Shown here piece by piece: positions 8,818-15,111 of a stretch of 64,000 nucleotides of DNA (the stretch's first letter is position 1; each line of letters begins with the position of its first letter). The translations under genes and the position numbers were made by a program. Source of the stretch: Anaeromyxobacter diazotrophicus. GTDB taxonomy: Bacteria; Myxococcota; Myxococcia; Myxococcales; Anaeromyxobacteraceae. The stretch covers positions 62,001-126,000 of the forward strand of contig NZ_BJTG01000006.1 of assembly GCF_013340205.1 (NCBI RefSeq), in the 5' to 3' direction. The notes beneath the pieces were generated by a model that did no database searches, was not told the DNA's origin, and saw nothing but the letters and a program-made list of their open reading frames with translations.

Positions 8818-10536
8818 TTACGCCGGCCGCACCGCGCGCGCGAACGCCTCCGCCGGCAGCGCGTTCAGCACCTGGCCCCTCCGGATCCAGCCGCGGCGGG
8901 CGGTGTCCACCGCGAAGCGCAGGTACCCGAAGGCTGCGGTGGAGTGGGCGTCCACCGACAGCACCACCGGGATGCCCCGCTCGGTCGCGAGGCGGAGGAA
9001 GCGGGGCTCGAGCTCGAGCCGGTGGGGGTCGCCGTTCACCTCGACCGCGCCGCGCGCGCCGGCCAGCGCGTCGAGCACCTCCTCCATCCGGCACTCGAAG
9101 GGCTCGCGCTCCAGCAGGAGCCGCCCGCGCGCGTGGCCCCAGATCTTGAACACGGGCAGCTCCATGGCGCGCCGGAGCCGGCGCGTCATGGCGGCCTCGT
9201 CCATCTTGAAGCGCGTGTGGACGCTCGCCACGATGACGTCGAGCTGCTCCAGGACGGCGTCGGGGAAGTCGAGCAGGCCGTCCTCGGTGATGTCGGACTC
9301 GGTGCCGCGCAGGAGCTTCACCCGCACGCTCTCCTGCACCCGCGCCAGCTCGTCCCACTGGGCGCGGAGCCGGTCCACCGTGAGCCCGCCGGCGTAGTGG
9401 GCCGAGGGCGAGTGGTCGGTGATGGTGAGGTACTCCATCCCCAGCGCGTCGGCGGCGGCCGCCATCTCCTCCAGCGTGGCCCGGCCGTCCGACCAGCGGG
9501 TGTGGCAGTGGACGAGGCCACGCACGTCCTCCTGCCGCACCAGGTCGGTCGGCAGCGCGCCGGACAGCGCCGCCTCGAGCTCGCCCGCGTCCTCGCGCAG
9601 CTCGGGCGGGATGAAGGGGAGGCCGAGCCGGGCGTAGAGCTCCTCCTCCGAGGCCACCCGGATCGGCGCGCCGCCGTCGAGGGCCGCCAGCCCGTACTCG
9701 GACAGGCTGTAGCCGCGGTCGCGGGCGAGGCCGCGCAGGCGGACGTGATGCCCCTTCGACCCGGTGGCGTGGTGGAGCGCGGCGGCGTGATCCTCCGGCG
9801 CCACCACCCGCAGGTCCACCTGAACGCCGCTCGCGAGCCGCACCACGGTCTTCGTCTCGCCGCGCGCCACCACCTCGGCGGCCAGGGGGAAGGCGGTCAG
9901 CCGCCCCGCGAAGTCCGCCGGCCCGGGGGCGGAGGCGACGAGGTCGAGATCCCCCACCGTCTCCTTCCGGCGCCGGGCGGAGCCCGCCAGGTCCACCCGC
10001 TCGTCCGGGCCGGCGCGGAGGTGGCGCACCAGCCGCTCGCCCAGCTCGAGCGCGTCCGAGAGGAGCAGGCGCGCCTCGCGGCCCCGGAACCGGGCGAGGG
10101 CCTCGAGCAGGCGCTGCTCCGTCTTCTCGCCGAACCCCTTCACGCCGCGCACCCGCCCGGCGCGGCAGGCCGCCTCCAGCTCCGCCACCGAACCGACGCC
10201 CAGCGCCTCGCGCAGCGCGGCGACCTTCTTCGGGCCCAGGTCGGGGACCTGCAGGAGCTCGAGCAGCCCCGGCGGCAGCTCGGTCCGCAGGCGCTCGAGG
10301 AGGGCGGTCCGGCCGGTGAGGTGCAGCTCGGAGATCTTCTTCGCGAGCGCCTCGCCGATCCCGCGCAGCTCGGTGAGGCGCCCCGAGGAGACCAGGGCCG
10401 GGAGGTCCTCCTGGCTGTCCTCGAGCGCCCGCGCCCCGGTCTCGTAGGCGCGGACCTTGAAGGGATTCTCACCCTGCGCCTGCAGGAGCAGGCCGATCTC
10501 GCGGAGCGCGCGCGCCACGGCGAGCTTGTCGAGCAT
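8818..10536 (-). CDS. polX: DNA polymerase/3'-5' exonuclease PolX
   Basis: Family X DNA polymerase used in base-excision and gap-filling repair. The 572-residue protein has helix-hairpin-helix DNA-binding segments in the first 140 residues, the nucleotidyltransferase motif GSARRRKETVGDLD (about 180-193) with its catalytic aspartates, and a C-terminal PHP domain beginning with HCHTRWSDG and TITDHS, which supplies the metal-dependent exonuclease activity in bacterial PolX. Length and domain order are normal. It diverges from a lipoprotein gene only 29 bases away, and the two start regions share a palindromic TATATA element. Confidence 0.92.
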   Translation of the reverse strand: MLDKLAVARALREIGLLLQAQGENPFKVRAYETGARALEDSQEDLPALVSSGRLTELRGIGEALAKKISELHLTGRTALLERLRTELPPGLLELLQVPDLGPKKVAALREALGVGSVAELEAACRAGRVRGVKGFGEKTEQRLLEALARFRGREARLLLSDALELGERLVRHLRAGPDERVDLAGSARRRKETVGDLDLVASAPGPADFAGRLTAFPLAAEVVARGETKTVVRLASGVQVDLRVVAPEDHAAALHHATGSKGHHVRLRGLARDRGYSLSEYGLAALDGGAPIRVASEEELYARLGLPFIPPELREDAGELEAALSGALPTDLVRQEDVRGLVHCHTRWSDGRATLEEMAAAADALGMEYLTITDHSPSAHYAGGLTVDRLRAQWDELARVQESVRVKLLRGTESDITEDGLLDFPDAVLEQLDVIVASVHTRFKMDEAAMTRRLRRAMELPVFKIWGHARGRLLLEREPFECRMEEVLDALAGARGAVEVNGDPHRLELEPRFLRLATERGIPVVLSVDAHSTAAFGYLRFAVDTARRGWIRRGQVLNALPAEAFARAVRPA

Positions 10537-10542
10537 GGTCGC

Positions 10543-10554
10543 GGGTATATACCC
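10543..10554. promoter_or_regulatory. Palindromic shared -10 region of polX and the lipoprotein gene
   Basis: GGGTATATACCC is a perfect 12-base palindrome lying between two divergent start codons (10536 and 10566). On the plus strand TTGTCG (10526-10531) and TATACC (10548-10553) form a promoter with a 16-base spacer. The minus strand offers TATACC symmetrically but has no obvious -35 box. It may serve as a two-way promoter element or an operator. Confidence 0.45.
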
Positions 10555-10565
10555 TGCGCCTCCAC

Positions 10566-11195
10566 ATGACGCCGCCGCTCCGCACCCCGACCGCCCTCGC
10601 GCTCGCCGCGCTCGCGCTGGCCTGCGCCTCCCCCCGCCGCGAGCCCTGGCGCGACGCGCCGCCGCCCGAGGTGCTCCTGGAGGTCCTGCCGCGCGAGGTG
10701 GCGGTGACCGTGGACGGCGCCCCGCTCGGCGCCGGGGCGCGGGCCATCCCGGTGCCCGACCCGGCGCACCACTACCGCTTCACCTTCCGGGCGCCGGGCT
10801 TCGTCCCCGCCGAGCGCGAGGGCGACGGCGCGAAGCTGGCCGGGACGCGCCTCGGGGTGGTGCTGCGGCCGGACGGGTTCGGCAGCGCCCGCCGGCTCGA
10901 GCTGGACGACGGCGGGGGGCTCGCCGCCGCCGCGCTGCTGCTGGAGCGGCACGGCTCGCACCAGGCCGCGCTCGCGTACGCGGAGCGCGCCGCCGAGCTG
11001 GCGCCGGAGCTGCCGCTCGCGCACCGCGCCGCGGGCGACGCGGCGAGCGCGCTGGGCCGCCGCGCCCGCGCCATCCAGGCCTACAGCGCCTACCTGGCGC
11101 TCGCGCCGGACGCCCCGGACCGCGCCGCGGTGGCGGCCCGGGTGGAGGCGCTGCGAGGCGACCTCACCGTCCCGGCGCCGGACGACGGCCGCTGA
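10566..11195 (+). CDS. Putative lipoprotein with PEGA-like and TPR-like regions
   Basis: The 209-residue product begins with a signal peptide ending in the lipobox LALAC (cysteine at about residue 20), so it is probably a lipid-anchored envelope protein. Residues 35-100 (EVLLEVLPREVAVTVDG and FTFRAPGFVPAER) resemble a PEGA-type beta domain. Residues 115-195 have two helical repeats like TPRs (ALAYAERAAELAPELPLA and RAIQAYSAYLALAPD). I do not recognise a named function. It is followed 16 bases later by moaB and may be the first gene of a three-gene transcript. Confidence 0.65.
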   Translation: MTPPLRTPTALALAALALACASPRREPWRDAPPPEVLLEVLPREVAVTVDGAPLGAGARAIPVPDPAHHYRFTFRAPGFVPAEREGDGAKLAGTRLGVVLRPDGFGSARRLELDDGGGLAAAALLLERHGSHQAALAYAERAAELAPELPLAHRAAGDAASALGRRARAIQAYSAYLALAPDAPDRAAVAARVEALRGDLTVPAPDDGR

Positions 11196-11211
11196 GAGGA
11201 GAGGAGTCGCC

Positions 11212-11742
11212 ATGGGCCACGAGGAGCACCGCAGGGAAGGGCCGCGGCAGGTCCGGCTGGCGGTGATCACCGCCTCCGACACGCGCGGCGAGGCGGAGGA
11301 CGCGAGCGGCGCCTACCTGCGGGCGCAGGCCGGCGCCGCCGGACACCCGGTGGTGCTCTACCGCGTGGTGAAGGACGAGCCGGAGGCCATCCGCGCCGCG
11401 CTCGCCGCCGCGCACGCCGCGGGGGCGCAGGCCGTGCTCGTCAACGGCGGGACGGGCATCGCCGCCCGCGACCGGACGTACGAGGCGGTGGCGGGCCTGC
11501 TGGAGAAGCGGCTCGACGGCTTCGGCGAGCTCTTCCGGATGCTCTCCTTCGGGGAGATCGGCGCCGCGGCCATGATGTCGCGGGCGGTGGCGGGGGTCTG
11601 GCGCGGCGCGGCGGTCTTCTCGATGCCGGGCTCGACGGCGGCGGTGCGGCTGGCGTGGGAGAAGCTCGTCGCGCCGGAGCTGCCGCACCTCGTCCGCGAG
11701 CTGGAGAAGGATCGGAAGGGATCCGCGGCGCCCGGCGGTTAG
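11212..11742 (+). CDS. moaB: MoaB/Mog-type molybdenum cofactor protein
   Basis: A 176-residue MoaB-family protein that acts on molybdopterin during Mo-cofactor synthesis (adenylylation in the Mog/MPT-binding family). Visible features are the start of the Rossmann-like fold VRLAVITASDTRGEA, the motif NGGTGIAARDRTYEA and SMPGSTAAVRLAWEKL. The ATG is preceded by GAGGAG. It sits between a lipoprotein gene and a TIGR02757 gene, so the cluster gives no further hint; a molybdopterin-domain protein is encoded at 42130-43614. Confidence 0.88.
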   Translation: MGHEEHRREGPRQVRLAVITASDTRGEAEDASGAYLRAQAGAAGHPVVLYRVVKDEPEAIRAALAAAHAAGAQAVLVNGGTGIAARDRTYEAVAGLLEKRLDGFGELFRMLSFGEIGAAAMMSRAVAGVWRGAAVFSMPGSTAAVRLAWEKLVAPELPHLVRELEKDRKGSAAPGG

Positions 11743-11751
11743 GGGAGGGCC

Positions 11752-12678
11752 ATGGCGCGCGGCACCTCCCGGCCCATCTCCCCCGCTCGCGCCCGGACGC
11801 TCCTGCCGCTCCTGGAGCAGCTCGAGCGCGGGTTCGACAAGCGGGCGCGGCTCGGGTTCGACCCGGTCGAGCTGCCGCGGCGGCACGCCGACCCCGCCGA
11901 CCAGGAGGTCGCCGGGCTCTTCGCGGCCGCGCTCGCCTACGGCCGCGCCGACCTCTTCAAGCCGCAGCTCGAGCGCGTGCTGGGCGAGATGGGGCCGTCG
12001 CCGGCGCGCTTCTGCGACCGCTTCGCCCGCGCCCCGCGCCCCGGTGCCTTCGCCGGCTTCCGCTACCGCTTCAACCTCCCCGAGGACGTGGCGGCGCTGG
12101 CCGCCGCCGCCGGTCACCTGCGCCTCCTCCACGGCAGCCTGGGCGCGCGCTTCGCGGCGCTGCTCGCCGGGGAGGGCGGCCAGCTCCGGCCGGCGCTGGC
12201 GCGCTTCGCCCGCGAGCTGCGGGAGGCGCCGCCGGCGCGCGCGCTGCTCGCGCGGCGAGGGCCGCGCGGCCTCGCCCACCTCCTGCCGGACGCCGGGCTC
12301 GCCGGCGCCTGCAAGCGGTGGCACCTCTACCTGCGCTGGATGGTCCGCGGGCCGGACGCGATCGACCTGGGCGTCTGGCGCGGCGTCCCGCCGGCCGCGC
12401 TCCTCGTCCCCCTCGACACCCACGTGGCCCGCATCGCGCGCCACCTCGGCCTCACCCGGCGCGAGGACATGAGCTGGCGCACCGCCGAGGAGATCACGGC
12501 CGGCCTGCGCCTCCTCGACCCCGCCGACCCGGTGCGCTTCGACTTCGTGCTGTGCCACCTCGGCATGAGCGGCGCCTGCCCGCTGCGGCGCGACCCCGCC
12601 CGCTGCGCGCAGTGCGCGCTCGCCCCCGCGTGCCGCGCCAGGGCCCGGCCCCCGGGGAGCGCGCGCGCTGGCCTGTAG
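11752..12678 (+). CDS. TIGR02757 (DUF2400) family protein
   Basis: A 308-residue protein of the TIGR02757/DUF2400 family, whose function is not established. The middle part is helical and resembles a helix-hairpin-helix DNA glycosylase fold (WRGVPPAALLVPLDTHVARI). The C-terminus has four cysteines in CPLRRDPARCAQCALAPAC, the arrangement used for a 4Fe-4S cluster in endonuclease III-like enzymes, so a role in DNA binding or repair is a reasonable but unproven inference. It begins nine bases after moaB and ends facing the DAC-domain gene. Confidence 0.75.
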   Translation: MARGTSRPISPARARTLLPLLEQLERGFDKRARLGFDPVELPRRHADPADQEVAGLFAAALAYGRADLFKPQLERVLGEMGPSPARFCDRFARAPRPGAFAGFRYRFNLPEDVAALAAAAGHLRLLHGSLGARFAALLAGEGGQLRPALARFARELREAPPARALLARRGPRGLAHLLPDAGLAGACKRWHLYLRWMVRGPDAIDLGVWRGVPPAALLVPLDTHVARIARHLGLTRREDMSWRTAEEITAGLRLLDPADPVRFDFVLCHLGMSGACPLRRDPARCAQCALAPACRARARPPGSARAGL

Positions 12679-12683
12679 AGCGG

Positions 12684-12699
12684 TGGCGGCGCTCCGCCA
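12684..12699 (+). terminator. Small hairpin after the TIGR02757 gene
   Basis: TGGCGG (12684-12689) pairs with CCGCCA (12694-12699) around a four-base loop, six bases after the stop codon and between convergent genes. There is no T tract, so the terminator role is weakly supported. Confidence 0.3.
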
Positions 12700-12766
12700 T
12701 GGCGCCTCGTGCGCGCGCGGGCGCGGTGCGGCACGGCCGGGGCGGCGCGGCCGCCGCGGCGCACCC

Positions 12767-13648
12767 TCAGATCCTTCGCGCGGTCTGGTGCAGCTCGAGC
12801 GCGATCTCGCCCCCCTTGAAGAACCGCACCGTGCCGGTGGTCTGGGAGACGGTCACCGCCACCGCCTTGGTGGCGCGCGTCACCGCCGCGGCGGCGCTGT
12901 GCCGGGCGCCGAGGCCGATGGGGAGCTTCACGTCCTTCGAGAACACCTGCAGGTAGCGGCCGGCCGAGAGCACCACCCCGTCCTCGCGGATGACGAACGC
13001 GCCGTCGAGCACGGCGAAGGTCTTGATGGCGTCGCGGATGGGCGGGTCCATGCAGTTGCGCTCCGCCTCGCTCATCCCGGCGAACGGGTTGAGCGTGAGC
13101 TGCCGGCTCTGCTCCATCACCGCCGTGGAGTCGCCCATCACCAGGATGGTGCCGGTGGGGTGGCCCTCGTAGCCCTGCGCCCCGATCTCCATCGCGACGT
13201 GGAGCAGGTTCTCCACCACCTGCGAGCTGAACTCCGGCCCGAGGTCGAGCGAGTCCACGCGGATGGGCTCGTCGTCCTCGTCGCCCAGGCGGATGCGCAC
13301 CAGCGTGTCGAGGTTCCGCTCCGGCCCGCCGCCGGCGAGGGCGAGGATGGTGTCGCCGTCCTTGAGCAGCCCCTCCGACTGGCAGGCCACCAGCGCCACC
13401 TTGATCTTCTCGACGCGGGAGTAGTCGTAGGGCGGGATGGCGACCGCCTGGTACTTGCGGCTGGCGAGCTGGGAGACCAGCGCGTCCCGGGTGACCGCGT
13501 ACACGAGCTTGCGCTTGATCGGCCGGCCGCGGATCTCGTGCGGCTGGAGCGGGTGATCGCTCACCACCAGGAACCGGTCGACCTCGCCGCGGGCCGCCAG
13601 CGCCAGCGCGGCGCGCACGAATTCTCGGTCGAAGCGGGCCTCGGCCAT
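12767..13648 (-). CDS. DAC-domain protein, putative diadenylate cyclase
   Basis: The last 110 residues match the DisA_N/DAC domain that makes cyclic di-AMP from two ATP. The catalytic motif DGA is at 215-217 and the second motif reads GARHSAAAA, with RHS at 249-251 where active enzymes normally have RHR. The N-terminal 190 residues form a separate alpha/beta domain, an arrangement like that of archaeal DacZ proteins rather than membrane CdaA or DNA-binding DisA; no membrane helix is visible. Total length is 293 residues. It diverges from dksA. Because the second arginine is replaced, activity should not be assumed. Confidence 0.75.
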   Translation of the reverse strand: MAEARFDREFVRAALALAARGEVDRFLVVSDHPLQPHEIRGRPIKRKLVYAVTRDALVSQLASRKYQAVAIPPYDYSRVEKIKVALVACQSEGLLKDGDTILALAGGGPERNLDTLVRIRLGDEDDEPIRVDSLDLGPEFSSQVVENLLHVAMEIGAQGYEGHPTGTILVMGDSTAVMEQSRQLTLNPFAGMSEAERNCMDPPIRDAIKTFAVLDGAFVIREDGVVLSAGRYLQVFSKDVKLPIGLGARHSAAAAVTRATKAVAVTVSQTTGTVRFFKGGEIALELHQTARRI

Positions 13649-13659
13649 CGGGCGCGATC

Positions 13660-13687
13660 ATGGCAGGTCGCGGGTGCGAGGAGTCAA
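13660..13687 (-). promoter_or_regulatory. Weak candidate promoter for the DAC gene
   Basis: On the minus strand TTGACT (13687 to 13682) is followed after 16 bases by TGCCAT (13665 to 13660), about 11 bases before the ATG at 13648. The -35 box is good and the -10 box poor. Confidence 0.3.
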
Positions 13688-13721
13688 GCAAAGTCGGGCC
13701 CGCGGCCACCGGGTCGTTCCC

Positions 13722-13750
13722 TTGACACCGGGGGACGCGCCGCCTTACCT
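13722..13750 (+). promoter_or_regulatory. Promoter of dksA
   Basis: A perfect TTGACA (13722-13727), a 17-base spacer and TTACCT (13745-13750). The predicted start near 13757 gives a leader of about 46 bases with a small hairpin and the ribosome-binding region of dksA. Confidence 0.6.
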
Positions 13751-13766
13751 TCCCCGTCCTTTTTGA

Positions 13767-13782
13767 AGCCCCGGCGGGGGCT
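13767..13782 (+). other. Hairpin in the dksA leader
   Basis: AGCCCC (13767-13772) pairs with GGGGCT (13777-13782), loop GGCG, inside the predicted dksA 5' leader and about 20 bases before the start codon. It could affect translation; this is inference. Confidence 0.4.
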
Positions 13783-13802
13783 CGGAAACGAGGGTAAGGC
13801 GC

Positions 13803-14165
13803 TTGAACAAGAAGGATCTGAAGCGGTTCAAGGCGATGCTCGAGGAGTCGAAGAAGCAGCTCCTCCTCTCGGCGAAGAAGACCCTCACCGAGGAGTCGAG
13901 CTTCGACACCGACGACCTGCCCGACGAGATCGACCTCGCGTCGAGCGAGTACACGCAGTCGATGATCTTCCGCCTGCGCGACCGGGAGAAGTTCCTCCTC
14001 GCCAAGATCGACAAGGCGCTGGCCCGAATCGAGAACGGCACCTTCGGCATCTGCGAGAAGTGCGAGGAGGAGATCTCGATGAAGCGCCTCGACGCCCGCC
14101 CGGTGACCACCCTCTGCATCCGCTGCAAGGAAGAGCAGGAGCAGAAGGAGAAGAGCTTCGGGTAG
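13803..14165 (+). CDS. dksA: DksA/TraR family RNA polymerase-binding factor
   Basis: DksA binds in the secondary channel of RNA polymerase and works with (p)ppGpp in the stringent response. The 120-residue protein has a long coiled-coil N-terminal part (residues 1-80, with DDLPDEIDLASSE at the tip region) and a C-terminal zinc finger CEKCEEEISMKRLDA ending in CIRCK, giving four zinc cysteines. The start is TTG, preceded by GAGGGTAAGG. A strong promoter lies upstream. The matching (p)ppGpp synthetase gene is at 25061-27250. Confidence 0.92.
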   Translation: MNKKDLKRFKAMLEESKKQLLLSAKKTLTEESSFDTDDLPDEIDLASSEYTQSMIFRLRDREKFLLAKIDKALARIENGTFGICEKCEEEISMKRLDARPVTTLCIRCKEEQEQKEKSFG

Positions 14166-14192
14166 GCGGTCCTCGCCGGGCGCGAGGCGGCC

Positions 14193-15017
14193 CTACTCGA
14201 GCCTCACGAGCTGCATCCCGACCAGCACCTGGTCGCCCGCCGTCACCGGCACCGGCCCCGCCACGCGGAGGAAGGTGCCGTTCGAGCTCCCCAGGTCCAC
14301 CAGCACCACCGCGCTCGCCAGCACGTCCAGCCGGGCGTGGCGGGCCGAGACGTAGCGGTCCTGCGGGAAGGTGACGTCGCCCACCTCGCGGCCGAGCAGG
14401 TTCTCGCCCGCCTTGAGGGGGAAGGCCTCGCCGGTCCCGCTCCCGTCGAGGAGCTGGACGAGCCGCGCCCGGTAGCCCGGGTCCGGCGAGCCCCACGGGC
14501 GCGTCCCGGCGGCGGCGGGGCGCGCGATCGCCTCGAGGCGGAGGAGCTGCCGGCCGAGGCGCACCTCGTCCCCGAGGGCGAGCGGGCGAGGCCCGCGCAG
14601 CCGGAGGAAGGTACCGTTGAGGCTGCCCAGGTCCTCGAGCAGCGCGCCGTCGCCCCGCGGCGTGAACCGGGCGTGGCGGGGTGAGACGGTGGTGTCGTCC
14701 GGGAAGAGCAGCTGCCCCTCGGCACGCCCGCAGATGACGCCGGCCCCCTGGAGCGGCTGCGCGGGTCCGGCGCGGCCGTCGTGGCGCACCGGGACGAGCT
14801 TCAGGGAGGGGATCCCCGCCGGGCGGGCCTGGGGGGCGGCGGGCGCTGCCGGCGCCGCGGGCGCCTGGCCCGGGAGCGAGCGCGGCGACGTGTCGCGGCG
14901 CGCCGGGGCGGGCGGCGCGACCGGGGCGCCCGCGACCGGGCGCCCGCACTGGGCGCAGAACCGGAACGCCGGCTCGAGGTGGGCGCCGCAACCGGCGCAG
15001 CGCTGATCGTTCGCCAT
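14193..15017 (-). CDS. Zinc-ribbon protein with two FHA domains
   Basis: FHA domains bind phosphothreonine, usually on targets of Ser/Thr kinases. The 274-residue protein has an N-terminal zinc ribbon (CAGCGAHL and CAQCGRP), a Pro/Ala linker (about 35-75), and two FHA domains: GRAEGQLLFPDDTTVSPRHA with SLNGTFLRL (about 95-165), and LLGREVGDVTFPQDRYVSA with SSNGTFLRV (about 205-270). Both keep the Arg, Ser-x-x-His and Asn residues used for binding. The first FHA domain closely resembles one in the protein at 23982-24857, so the two are paralogues. It has its own promoter with a -10 box about ten bases from the ATG. Confidence 0.85.
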   Translation of the reverse strand: MANDQRCAGCGAHLEPAFRFCAQCGRPVAGAPVAPPAPARRDTSPRSLPGQAPAAPAAPAAPQARPAGIPSLKLVPVRHDGRAGPAQPLQGAGVICGRAEGQLLFPDDTTVSPRHARFTPRGDGALLEDLGSLNGTFLRLRGPRPLALGDEVRLGRQLLRLEAIARPAAAGTRPWGSPDPGYRARLVQLLDGSGTGEAFPLKAGENLLGREVGDVTFPQDRYVSARHARLDVLASAVVLVDLGSSNGTFLRVAGPVPVTAGDQVLVGMQLVRLE

Positions 15018-15026
15018 CCACCCGCA

Positions 15027-15055
15027 CGTTTACCCTCGCCCGCCGGGGCGGTCAA
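15027..15055 (-). promoter_or_regulatory. Promoter of the first FHA gene
   Basis: Minus-strand TTGACC (15055 to 15050), a 17-base spacer and TAAACG (15032 to 15027). The predicted start is near 15020, only about three bases before the ATG at 15017, so the transcript may be nearly leaderless. Confidence 0.5.
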
Positions 15056-15071
15056 CGCGCCGCGCCCTCCC

Positions 15072-15100
15072 TTGCCGCCCCCCGCGCGCGGGGCTAGCGT
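15072..15100 (+). promoter_or_regulatory. Promoter of the D-lactate dehydrogenase gene, with palindromic spacer
   Basis: TTGCCG (15072-15077), a 17-base spacer and TAGCGT (15095-15100). The spacer contains the perfect palindrome CCCCGCGCGCGGGG (15080-15093). The predicted start near 15107 is about five bases before the ATG at 15112, which has no Shine-Dalgarno sequence. The palindrome may be a regulator site. Confidence 0.5.
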
Positions 15101-15111
15101 GGCGCTCCTAC

